Source of the DNA: Verrucomicrobia bacterium UBA1412
GTDB taxonomy: Bacteria; Verrucomicrobiota; Verrucomicrobiia; Limisphaerales; UBA1412
DNA length: 13,628 bases
Assembly: GCA_002305615.1 (NCBI GenBank)
Contig: DBPU01000121.1
Span: forward strand, 1-13,628
Direction: 5' to 3'
Shown here piece by piece: positions 1 to 6,290 of the stretch (within the stretch, counting starts at the first letter, position 1; every line of letters begins with the position of its first letter). Below the pieces are notes generated by a model. That model had not been told where the DNA came from. It was given only the letters and a program-made list of their open reading frames with translations, and did no database searches. The position numbers and the translations under genes are program-made.

Positions 1-504
1 GTGACGCTCTTCTTCAACGGCGTACTGGTTCAGTGGAATAAAGAGCTGAGCGGTCCGACCGGCTGGCTGAGCCGCGCACCCTATGAGGCTCATGATTACA
101 AGCAGCCGATCGCCTTGCAGGACCATGGCAATCCGGTCAAATTCCGCAATATCTGGGTTCGCGAGATGGGCTCCAAGGAGAAGGTGTTTCAGTACTCGAA
201 TCAGTACCTGGATGGTCTGACCGGTATTTACAAGGGCGGCCACAGCTGGGAGATTTACCGTGATGGCAACAGCCTCTACCTGAGCTGGCCCAATAACCGG
301 GCTAACCCCTGGAAGATGACTGCCGAGAGCACGACTCATTTTGTGACAGAGAGAACCGATTTCGCTTTCGATTTCGCTGACTTCGACGATAAGGGTGTTG
401 CCCAGACGGTCTACTGGACCATGGAAGGCAACAAGACAAAAATGACCCGCCAGCAGCAGAAGAAAGAGGAAAAGAAAGAAGAAAAGAAAGAAGTGAAGAA
501 GTAA
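1..504 (+). CDS. DUF1080 (3-keto-disaccharide hydrolase-like) protein, 3' end
   Basis: This is the C-terminal part of a larger gene cut by the left edge; the GTG at position 1 is probably internal. Residues 1-55 carry the end of a DUF1080 domain (concanavalin-like fold, carbohydrate-active): FFNGVLVQWN, then RAPYEAHDYKQPIALQDHGNPV and FRNIWVRE, which closely match the family ending. About 90 residues follow that I cannot assign (around YSNQYLDGLTGIYKGG and WEIYRDGNSLYLSWP) and may be a small beta-rich appendage. The protein ends in a lysine/glutamate/glutamine tail (residues 150-167, KKEEKKEEKKE). DUF1080 proteins are usually exported and act on sugars or polysaccharides; that role is inferred from the family. 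The family call is firm and the substrate is unknown. Confidence 0.8.
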   Translation: MTLFFNGVLVQWNKELSGPTGWLSRAPYEAHDYKQPIALQDHGNPVKFRNIWVREMGSKEKVFQYSNQYLDGLTGIYKGGHSWEIYRDGNSLYLSWPNNRANPWKMTAESTTHFVTERTDFAFDFADFDDKGVAQTVYWTMEGNKTKMTRQQQKKEEKKEEKKEVKK

Positions 505-560
505 CTTCTAATTTCCGAGAGCGCTTTTGAGAATGCTTAAGCGCCTCCTCATAAAAATCT

Positions 561-593
561 AAAGCCACGAGAGAAATTATCTTTCGTGGCTTT
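561..593 (-). terminator. Rho-independent terminator of lipoprotein gene A
   Basis: AAAGCCACGA pairs with TCGTGGCTTT around a short loop, extended by GAG/CTT. On the minus strand the stem is followed by TAGATTTTTAT, so it mainly serves the lipoprotein gene. On the plus strand it could also end the DUF1080 transcript, although the T-run there is poor. Confidence 0.75.
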
Positions 594-608
594 CGTCGTT
601 TACGTTTC

Positions 609-637
609 ACGGATAATCTCTCAAAGAGTTTCTCCGT
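609..637 (-). other. Second hairpin in the lipoprotein A 3' region
   Basis: ACGGA pairs with TCCGT, with an inner CTCT/AGAG. The same two-tier hairpin occurs in copy B (1386-1419), where it is more perfect. It lies between the stop codon and the terminator and would be transcribed as 3' UTR. Confidence 0.4.
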
Positions 638-660
638 AAAATGTGGATTTGAATAATCTT

Positions 661-1104
661 TTACTTAGCGGGTATCGTAATCCCTTTCACCTTGTCCGCC
701 GTATTGGTAACAGCTTCGGTGATCTTGTCGGCTGCCTTTTCAATAGCTTCGCCTGTCTTCTCAACGGCTTCGTTCAAAGCTTCCTTAGTATCAGCTGCGG
801 CTTCGTTTATGGCGGCTTTAGTATCGGCGGCGGCCCCGCTCAAAGCAGTCTTTGTCTTGTCGGCGACTTTGTCCAGAGCAGATGTTGTGTTAGTAGCTAC
901 TTCGCTCGAAGCGGCTCCTGTCTTTTCGGCAGTCTGTTCCAGAGCTTCGCTTGCTTGCTGTTGAGCTTTCACCTGATCCTGCGAGACAGTGGGCTGCCTG
1001 ATTTGATCGGGGCCTGAGCTGCTTTCTTCTTTAGAACAGGCAGATGAGAAAGCCAAAACCAGTGCGCATACAACCGACACCGCAATAAGATTCATGTTTT
1101 TCAT
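661..1104 (-). CDS. Small alanine-rich lipoprotein, paralogue A
   Basis: I see 147 residues from the ATG at 1104; TTG at 1110 is a less likely upstream start, and no clear Shine-Dalgarno is visible. Residues 1-22 form a signal peptide ending AFSSA before Cys23, a slightly atypical lipobox (serine at -3), followed by SKEESSSG. The rest is a low-complexity amphipathic helix built on an 11-residue period (AAADTKAAINE, AAADTKEALNE, AVEKTGEAIEK, AADKITEAVTN). Similar periodicity is known from LEA proteins and apolipoproteins, which bind membranes or protect against stress. A membrane-surface or periplasmic coiled-coil role is only inferred. It is 44 residues longer than its neighbour B, equal to four repeats. 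Function unknown. Confidence 0.85.
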   Translation of the reverse strand: MKNMNLIAVSVVCALVLAFSSACSKEESSSGPDQIRQPTVSQDQVKAQQQASEALEQTAEKTGAASSEVATNTTSALDKVADKTKTALSGAAADTKAAINEAAADTKEALNEAVEKTGEAIEKAADKITEAVTNTADKVKGITIPAK

Positions 1105-1167
1105 AATCAATACGTATCAATAATAGGTTACAGATAGGTCACAGATCAAACTTCCTGACCTTCCTGA

Positions 1168-1196
1168 AATATGGACCAAGATGTGTTGAAATTCAA
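1168..1196 (-). promoter_or_regulatory. Putative promoter of lipoprotein gene A
   Basis: On the minus strand TTGAAT is followed after 17 bases by CATATT, about 65 bases before the start codon. The same spacing and elements are kept in copy B despite substitutions in the spacer. The -10 match is only moderate. Confidence 0.35.
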
Positions 1197-1339
1197 ATAA
1201 ATTTAAAGATTTAACTGAAAGCCCGACTTTGCGTTGGATAGAGAGGAAGCGATTTATTCCAATAATGAAACGAAAATGAAGAATAGCTTAATTTGTTGAT
1301 TTCACTGGCGAGGGCGGCAGCCTTCTCGCAGAAAAATCT

Positions 1340-1373
1340 AAAGCCACGAGAGAAATTCATCTTTCGTGGCTTT
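1340..1373 (-). terminator. Rho-independent terminator of lipoprotein gene B
   Basis: AAAGCCACGA pairs with TCGTGGCTTT, with TAGATTTTTCT following on the minus strand. It is nearly identical to the terminator of copy A. Confidence 0.75.
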
Positions 1374-1385
1374 TGTAGTTTGCGT

Positions 1386-1419
1386 TTTACGGGCGAACTC
1401 TAAAAGAGTTTTCCGTAAA
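1386..1419 (-). other. Second hairpin in the lipoprotein B 3' region
   Basis: An outer stem TTTACGG/CCGTAAA encloses a perfect inner stem AACTCT/AGAGTT. It corresponds to 609-637 in copy A. Confidence 0.45.
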
Positions 1420-1440
1420 ATATGGATTTAAATAAATCGA

Positions 1441-1752
1441 TTACTTGGCGGGAGTAGTGGCCTCTTTCACCGCGGCTGCTGCATTGGTAACAGCTTCGGC
1501 GGTTTTGTCGGCTGCCTTTTCAACAGCTTCGCCAGTCTTGGCGGCGGCTTTGTCCACGGCGGCTGCTGCATCAGTAGCTGCTTTGTCCGCGGCGGCTCCG
1601 GTCGTGTCAGCTGCCTTTTGGAGCTCAGTCTTCTGGGCTTCTGTTACGGCCGGTGTACCGTTGCTGTTGCTCTCTTCTTTAGAACAAGCAGATGAGAAAG
1701 CCAAAACCAGTGCGCACGCAACCGACACCACAATAAGATTCATATTCTTCAT
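1441..1752 (-). CDS. Small alanine-rich lipoprotein, paralogue B
   Basis: I see 103 residues from the ATG at 1752; GTG at 1761 is an in-frame alternative. The signal peptide is almost identical to paralogue A, again with Cys23 after AFSSA. The mature part is alanine, lysine and glutamate rich with the same 11-residue period (AATDAAAAVDK, AAAKTGEAVEK, AADKTAEAVTN). It is transcribed away from the glycosidase gene at 1914, with which it shares the intergenic region. It arose from, or gave rise to, copy A by tandem duplication. Likely outer-membrane or periplasmic; function unknown. Confidence 0.85.
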   Translation of the reverse strand: MKNMNLIVVSVACALVLAFSSACSKEESNSNGTPAVTEAQKTELQKAADTTGAAADKAATDAAAAVDKAAAKTGEAVEKAADKTAEAVTNAAAAVKEATTPAK

Positions 1753-1805
1753 AATCAACACGTATCAATGACAGGTCGCAGATTCAAACTGCTTGACCTT
1801 CCTGG

Positions 1806-1834
1806 AGTATGAACCCAGAGGCATTAAAATTCAA
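1806..1834 (-). promoter_or_regulatory. Putative promoter of lipoprotein gene B
   Basis: On the minus strand TTGAAT is followed after 17 bases by CATACT. The architecture is the same as in copy A. Confidence 0.35.
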
Positions 1835-1904
1835 ATAAAATTAACCATTTAATTTGAAAGCGGACTTTACGTTGGACAGAGAGGAAGCGATTTGTTCCAA
1901 TAGT

Positions 1905-1908
1905 GAGG
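1905..1908 (+). promoter_or_regulatory. Shine-Dalgarno of the GH99-like gene
   Basis: GAGG followed by five bases and ATG at 1914 decides the start in favour of 1914 over the in-frame TTG at 1854. In copy A the equivalent site has changed to GAAA, so that start is also weakened. Confidence 0.6.
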
Positions 1909-1913
1909 CGAAA

Positions 1914-3731
1914 ATGAAGATGAAAAAGCTCAATTTATTGAAGACCCTGACGCTGGCCGCGGCCTCTCTGGCCGTGAGTGCGGAGTCAGCGCAACCCGTC
2001 GATACCCTGAGTGATACCTGGGCGGCTGTGGATGCTCTGGGGCGCCCTCTGCCCCTGGAGGATAGCGCACCGGCACCACGTCAGGGCAAGTTCGTGGGCG
2101 TTTTTTATTACCTCTGGCATGGTGCCCATAATGGACCGGGGCAGCCCGGCCAGGGAGTTGTCCCACTGGAACAGGCCGATCCCAATAGCCCTTACGATAA
2201 CAGCATCATTTTGCAGGATCCTCCCGGGCAGCGCAAATGGGGTCCGGCCCTGGCCTTTCACCACTGGGGCGAATCGCTCTACGGTTACTATGTGGCCGAT
2301 GACGAGTGGGTGATCCGCCGCAATGCGCAGCTTCTGGCCGATGCGGGAGTCGATGTCATCATTTTTGACGTCACCAATGCGCTTCACTATCACGACATCT
2401 ACATGAACCTCCTGCGGGTTTACTCCGATATCCGCAAGGCAGGCGGCAAGACTCCGGCTATTTCTTTCTTGACCAATAGCGGCCACGATCAGGTCGTGCA
2501 AGCCCTCTACCGTGATTTGTATTCCAAGGGGCTCTATAAAGATCTCTGGTTTTACTGGAAAGGCAAACCGCTGGTCATGGCCAATCCGGAGGGAATCAGC
2601 GAAGATTTACAGAATTTCTTCACCTTACGCCGCTCCTGGGCCTGGACCAAAGACGGCGATGGGGAAAAATGGTTCAAAGACGGCAAGGATGCCTGGCCTT
2701 GGCTCGACCATACTCCGCAGGGGTATGGCTGGCATGAATCCCCGGATAAACCCGAGCAGGTAGTGGTCTGCACGGCTGAGCACCCCAATAGCGACCGCGG
2801 CAAGAGCTTCCACAGCGGGAGCAATCCCAAGCCGCATCAGACTGAAAAAGGTCTTTATTTTGCCGAGCAGTGGGAGCACGCCCTGAAGGTGGACCCGGAG
2901 TTTATTTTCGTGACGCAGTGGAACGAGTGGATCGCCATGCGCTTTACTACGAAGGATATTCCATGGACCGAATATGCAGGCGAGCCCATGAGCGACCCGG
3001 AGGGAGTTTTCGTGGATACCTATAACATGGAGTATAACCGCGACATGGAGCCGATGAAGGGCGGCTTCGGGGACAATTACTATTATCAGTTGTGGAGCAA
3101 TATCCGCAAGTTCAAGGGTGTGCGCCCCTTGCCGGAAGCTTCTGCCGCACTGCCCCGGAATTGGGATTTAGACGATTGGAGCGCTGTGCAGCCCGCCTAC
3201 CGGGATGACACCGGCGACACCTTCCACCGCAATCATCGCGGCTATGGTCCGCGCCTGGGAATGTACGTCAATAAGAGCGGACGCAATGACATCGTCTCAA
3301 GCAAAGTGACTCTGGCGGGGAATCGCCTCTACTTCATGGCCGAATGCGCGGAGACTCTTTCCCAACCGATCGATGCCCAATGGATGAACCTCTGGTTTAC
3401 GATTGAGGGCAGTCAGGCCCCGCAGTGGAATGGGATACAATACCGCGTTCAGTTTGACGAGAAGGGGAAAAAGGCGACCCTCTACCGCTACAGTCCCGAG
3501 ACGGTTTCAAGCTGGTTGCCGGAAAAAACACTCTTCTCTCAGGTGGATGAGAAGCGTGTCATCATCGCTCTTCCCAAAGAATTCACCCCAGTTCCCGAGG
3601 GCGAGAAACTGCGCGTTCGCTTCAAGTGGTCCGACAATATGCAGGATGAGCGCAACCCGATTGATTGGCTTGTCCATGGCGACGCGGCCCCCAACGGCAG
3701 GGCTCTCTACCGCTGGGTGAGTCCTGAATAA
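1914..3731 (+). CDS. Secreted GH99/WbsX-like glycosidase with C-terminal accessory domain
   Basis: I see 605 residues from the ATG at 1914. Residues 1-26 are a Sec signal peptide (MKMKKLNLLK, then an alanine-rich core). Residues 60-345 look like a TIM-barrel of the GH99/WbsX/GH71-like kind: GVFYYLWHG near residue 62, VDVIIFDVTN near 146-155, and TQWNEW at 334-339. In characterised GH99 enzymes two glutamates in NEWHE act in catalysis. Here NEW is followed by IA, so the first glutamate is kept and the second is absent. Residues from about 417 form a separate domain, probably a beta-sandwich of the DOMON/CBM9 type, ending in DWLVHGDAAPNGR. A periplasmic or extracellular glycan-degrading role is inferred; the substrate is unknown. 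The next gene, coaE, starts at the base after this stop codon, which suggests coupling. Confidence 0.75.
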   Translation: MKMKKLNLLKTLTLAAASLAVSAESAQPVDTLSDTWAAVDALGRPLPLEDSAPAPRQGKFVGVFYYLWHGAHNGPGQPGQGVVPLEQADPNSPYDNSIILQDPPGQRKWGPALAFHHWGESLYGYYVADDEWVIRRNAQLLADAGVDVIIFDVTNALHYHDIYMNLLRVYSDIRKAGGKTPAISFLTNSGHDQVVQALYRDLYSKGLYKDLWFYWKGKPLVMANPEGISEDLQNFFTLRRSWAWTKDGDGEKWFKDGKDAWPWLDHTPQGYGWHESPDKPEQVVVCTAEHPNSDRGKSFHSGSNPKPHQTEKGLYFAEQWEHALKVDPEFIFVTQWNEWIAMRFTTKDIPWTEYAGEPMSDPEGVFVDTYNMEYNRDMEPMKGGFGDNYYYQLWSNIRKFKGVRPLPEASAALPRNWDLDDWSAVQPAYRDDTGDTFHRNHRGYGPRLGMYVNKSGRNDIVSSKVTLAGNRLYFMAECAETLSQPIDAQWMNLWFTIEGSQAPQWNGIQYRVQFDEKGKKATLYRYSPETVSSWLPEKTLFSQVDEKRVIIALPKEFTPVPEGEKLRVRFKWSDNMQDERNPIDWLVHGDAAPNGRALYRWVSPE

Positions 3732-4319
3732 ATGATGCGTACTTATGCTTTAACCGGCGGTATGGGGATGGGTAAATCCACCGCCGCCGCCTGGCTGAAA
3801 AGCCGGGGAGTGGCCGTGCTCGATACCGATGACCTGGCCCGGGAAGTGACCCGGCCCGGAGAGGAGGCTCTTGCACGGCTGGCGGAGCATTTCGGGAAGA
3901 AAATCCTCCGGGAGGATGGCTCGCTCAACAGGCCCCTCATGGCCGAAATCGTCTTCCGGGATGAGCGTGAGCGCCGGTTTCTGGAAGCGACTTTGCATCC
4001 CCTGATCCGGCAGCGCTGGCGTGCCTGGTGCCGGGAGCTTCGGGAAAATGAACCGCCGCCTTTTTGCGTCGTCGTCATCCCGCTGCTCTTTGAAACCGGG
4101 GCTCAGGGAGAGTTTGACGAAGTGGTCTGCGTGGCCTGCCTGCCCGAGATACAGAAGGAGCGCCTCCTCAAAAGGGGATTGAGTGAAAAGGAGATGGCAG
4201 TACGCCTGGCCGCACAGTGGCCGATTGAGGAGAAGATCCGTCTCTCGCACCACGTCGTCCACAATAACGGAACCCCCGAGGAACTCTATGCCGAGCTCTC
4301 CCGGGTGTTTTTCCCCTAA
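3732..4319 (+). CDS. coaE: Dephospho-CoA kinase
   Basis: This cytoplasmic enzyme phosphorylates the 3'-hydroxyl of dephospho-CoA with ATP, the last step of coenzyme A synthesis. The 195-residue length is normal. Residues 9-17 are the P-loop GGMGMGKST. DTDDLARE near 32-39 matches the conserved aspartate region that follows it in CoaE. LNRPLMAEIVFRD and LEATLHPLIR match the CoA-binding region, and VVIPLLFETG is the conserved central strand. The start ATG immediately follows the TAA of the glycosidase, and a second ATG at 3735 is equally possible. Expression is probably by read-through or coupling from the upstream gene. It is a housekeeping gene in an unusual tandem with a glycosidase. Confidence 0.95.
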   Translation: MMRTYALTGGMGMGKSTAAAWLKSRGVAVLDTDDLAREVTRPGEEALARLAEHFGKKILREDGSLNRPLMAEIVFRDERERRFLEATLHPLIRQRWRAWCRELRENEPPPFCVVVIPLLFETGAQGEFDEVVCVACLPEIQKERLLKRGLSEKEMAVRLAAQWPIEEKIRLSHHVVHNNGTPEELYAELSRVFFP

Positions 4320-4324
4320 TAAAT

Positions 4325-4362
4325 AAGGCGTTTCAGGAGTGCCGGGCACTTTGAAACGCCTT
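4325..4362. terminator. Bidirectional terminator between coaE and the GH78-like gene
   Basis: AAGGCGTTTCA pairs perfectly with TGAAACGCCTT, with an inner AGTGC/GCACT. T-rich tracts follow on both strands (TTAATTCTTT on plus, TTATTTATT on minus). It lies between two convergent genes. Confidence 0.85.
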
Positions 4363-4397
4363 AATTCTTTGCGCGAATTCCGCGCGAACTGCGGAGA

Positions 4398-6251
4398 TTA
4401 CCTCCGGGTCTTGACCTTCATTTTCATCTCCTTGGAGCCGCTCACGATCTTCACCTTCCTGGGTGCGGTGATCTGAGTTTTCACGGAGCCGTCGGGCTGC
4501 TTCTCGTGCCGGATTTCCAGGACGCCATCCTTCAGCGGGAAGGAGCCTTCAACCCATTCCAGGTCGCAGAGGTGAGGAGTAATCCGCACCAGTTTGCCGC
4601 CTTCTTCCACGCGGACACCGAGCACATACTCCGAGAGCCATGCCGTGGGACCGCTTGCCCAGCCGTGGCTCAGGCTGTGACGCAGGCCGATATAGCAATA
4701 GTTGCCGTAGTCGCCATGGATATCCACTTTGCCCTCGGGGACCAGTTCATCGATACGGGCGGCGTTTTCCATCCACTTGATATCGAAATCTTCCCAGAAG
4801 GTGGTCGCTCCCATATCGAGCATTCCGCCCCAGTATTGGCGGATGACATCCAGACATCCCTGATAATCCTCAGCCTTGGCGCGGGCCAGAAGCACATAGT
4901 ATCCGTAGAAGGTGGACATACGGTTGGCGCCGTCCACGGCCATCACTTCGTCATTAAGCTTTTTGGCATCAGCCAAACCCGCCAGCGCCATCAGTGCTGC
5001 CGCCTGTTTGCTGTTGTTGGGGTCGGGGCTATAGGTGCGCATTTTGGCCGCCACCTCTTTGCATTGGGCCGAGAGCTCTTTCTCGCCCAGTGCGTCGCAG
5101 AGTGTCGTACCCGCTTCAAAAGAGAGAATCATGAGCGAATGCAAACCGGCATGAATGGCCTTCGGGTTGGCGTTGCTGGGCCAATCGAGGAAGCGTCCTT
5201 CGGGCATCTTTTCTTTTCCATTCTCATCGACGCAGCTGATGAGCTGGCGCAATAGGCCCGTCAGGTAAGGCTGCTGAGCCTTGAGATATTCGAAGTCGCC
5301 GTTGATCCGGTACCAGTCATTGTGGATCAGGAGCCACCAGATGGAGTAGGAGCTGATGCCGTTCATCCAGCTTCCCAGCGGGGTCTCATCCCGGACCAGG
5401 TCCAGACTGCGCGGGACCATCCAGTTGGCGCCGAAAACGCTGTTGATCGTCATCGTCTCCGGGTGCATATCGCCGATCCAGACCAGCCGGTCGCGCTTGA
5501 AGCCGTCCCAGACATAGTTCTGCATATTGAGCTGGACGGTGTAGGCGCCGGTCTTCCAGATTTTATTGAGGCGCTCATCGCTGGATTGGAAGCTGCCCAG
5601 ATAAGGCAGGTCGTTAAAGAGGAACACGGCCCGGGTGAACTTCAGGTTCAGGGTCGAATTGGGCTGCACCAGGTCAATGCGGACAAACCGGAAACCGGTG
5701 TTGCCGATCTCTGCCGTACCCAGCCAGGGGATAAGCGTCGTCTGGTCGCGCACCGCATGGTCGTTGGTGGCATTCTTCTTGCCGCCCAGATCGCTCATGG
5801 CTTCGCTGACCGATTCACCGAAGCGGATGCGCACTTCCACCGGTTTGCCTGTAGAGGAGCCCGAGCAGCCGATCTGGATGCCGCCCGAAAGTTCGTTGCC
5901 GAAGTCCAGCAGAATGCTTGCCGGTTGGCCTTTGTTTTCCAGTGCGCAGAATTCAGGCGTGGTCAGGCTGACCTGCCCGCTGGTGTTCTTGAGCAGACAC
6001 TCCGCGTTTTTCACGGAGGATTGATCGCTGTTTTCCGATTGCCAGACAATGCGCGCCGGCGTTACGTACGTGCGCACGCGCGGATCCTTTTCGATTCTGC
6101 CGCTGAAAGCATCCTGAACCGAATCCGGAACGCGGGCTCCACTCTTCAGAGGGCAGGGCGCCGGAGCTTCATCGAGAGCCGGGGCCGTGAGTGAGAGACC
6201 GGAGCACATGCCCAGAGTGCTCAAACAGACAATGAGTGTATTGAGTTTCAT
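4398..6251 (-). CDS. GH78-like alpha-L-rhamnosidase family protein, exported
   Basis: I see 617 residues. Residues 1-25 form a signal peptide. About 100-215 is a beta-sandwich (ILLDFGNELSGGIQIGC, then FRFVRIDL), and the alpha/alpha-barrel starts near 220 with FQSSDERLNKIW. The catalytic-region motif is D249-GFKR-D254-RLVW-IG-D261, and TTFWE places a further acid at E487. SHGWASGPTAWL follows at about 528. These match the GH78 acids, except that the usual glutamate (DxxxRE) is an aspartate (D254). GH78 enzymes release L-rhamnose from plant and microbial glycans; rhamnose as substrate is inferred from the family only. The C-terminus is basic (KEMKMKVKTRR). The MBL nuclease gene lies 39 bases upstream on the same strand. 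No clear Shine-Dalgarno is visible. Confidence 0.85.
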   Translation of the reverse strand: MKLNTLIVCLSTLGMCSGLSLTAPALDEAPAPCPLKSGARVPDSVQDAFSGRIEKDPRVRTYVTPARIVWQSENSDQSSVKNAECLLKNTSGQVSLTTPEFCALENKGQPASILLDFGNELSGGIQIGCSGSSTGKPVEVRIRFGESVSEAMSDLGGKKNATNDHAVRDQTTLIPWLGTAEIGNTGFRFVRIDLVQPNSTLNLKFTRAVFLFNDLPYLGSFQSSDERLNKIWKTGAYTVQLNMQNYVWDGFKRDRLVWIGDMHPETMTINSVFGANWMVPRSLDLVRDETPLGSWMNGISSYSIWWLLIHNDWYRINGDFEYLKAQQPYLTGLLRQLISCVDENGKEKMPEGRFLDWPSNANPKAIHAGLHSLMILSFEAGTTLCDALGEKELSAQCKEVAAKMRTYSPDPNNSKQAAALMALAGLADAKKLNDEVMAVDGANRMSTFYGYYVLLARAKAEDYQGCLDVIRQYWGGMLDMGATTFWEDFDIKWMENAARIDELVPEGKVDIHGDYGNYCYIGLRHSLSHGWASGPTAWLSEYVLGVRVEEGGKLVRITPHLCDLEWVEGSFPLKDGVLEIRHEKQPDGSVKTQITAPRKVKIVSGSKEMKMKVKTRR

Positions 6252-6290
6252 ACTATTTATTTTCTAATGGATAGGGGGGGTCTTTTTTTC

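Larger units (their letters stand above)
550..1284. repeat. Tandem duplication, copy A
   Basis: This unit matches 1329-1922 along almost its whole length. It starts at AAAATCTAAAGCCACGAGAG, runs through the two-hairpin 3' region and the lipoprotein gene on the minus strand, and continues past the lipoprotein promoter into GAGAGGAAGCGATTT and a GAAAATGAAGA. The last part is homologous to the leader and start codon of the glycosidase gene at 1914. Copy A is about 140 bases longer than copy B, and nearly all of that lies inside the lipoprotein gene. The glycosidase start in copy A (ATG at 1276) runs to a stop after seven codons, so it is only a remnant. Confidence 0.85.
1329..1922. repeat. Tandem duplication, copy B
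   Basis: This is the second copy of the unit at 550-1284, with the same order: terminator, inner hairpin, lipoprotein gene, promoter element, then the leader and start of the glycosidase gene. Here the leader leads into the intact glycosidase ORF, so copy B keeps the functional divergent arrangement. Confidence 0.85.

Noticed and set aside
1854..1913. TTG start giving 20 extra residues on the GH99-like protein
   Set aside because: The extension is charged and would disrupt the signal peptide, whereas ATG 1914 has a GAGG site at proper distance.
1986..2501. Minus-strand frame inside the GH99-like gene
   Set aside because: Shadow frame; the plus-strand reading has a signal peptide and conserved motifs.
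4506..6194. Long plus-strand open frames opposite the GH78-like gene
   Set aside because: They are antisense shadows of a GC-rich gene and show no domain, while the minus strand gives a full GH78-like protein.
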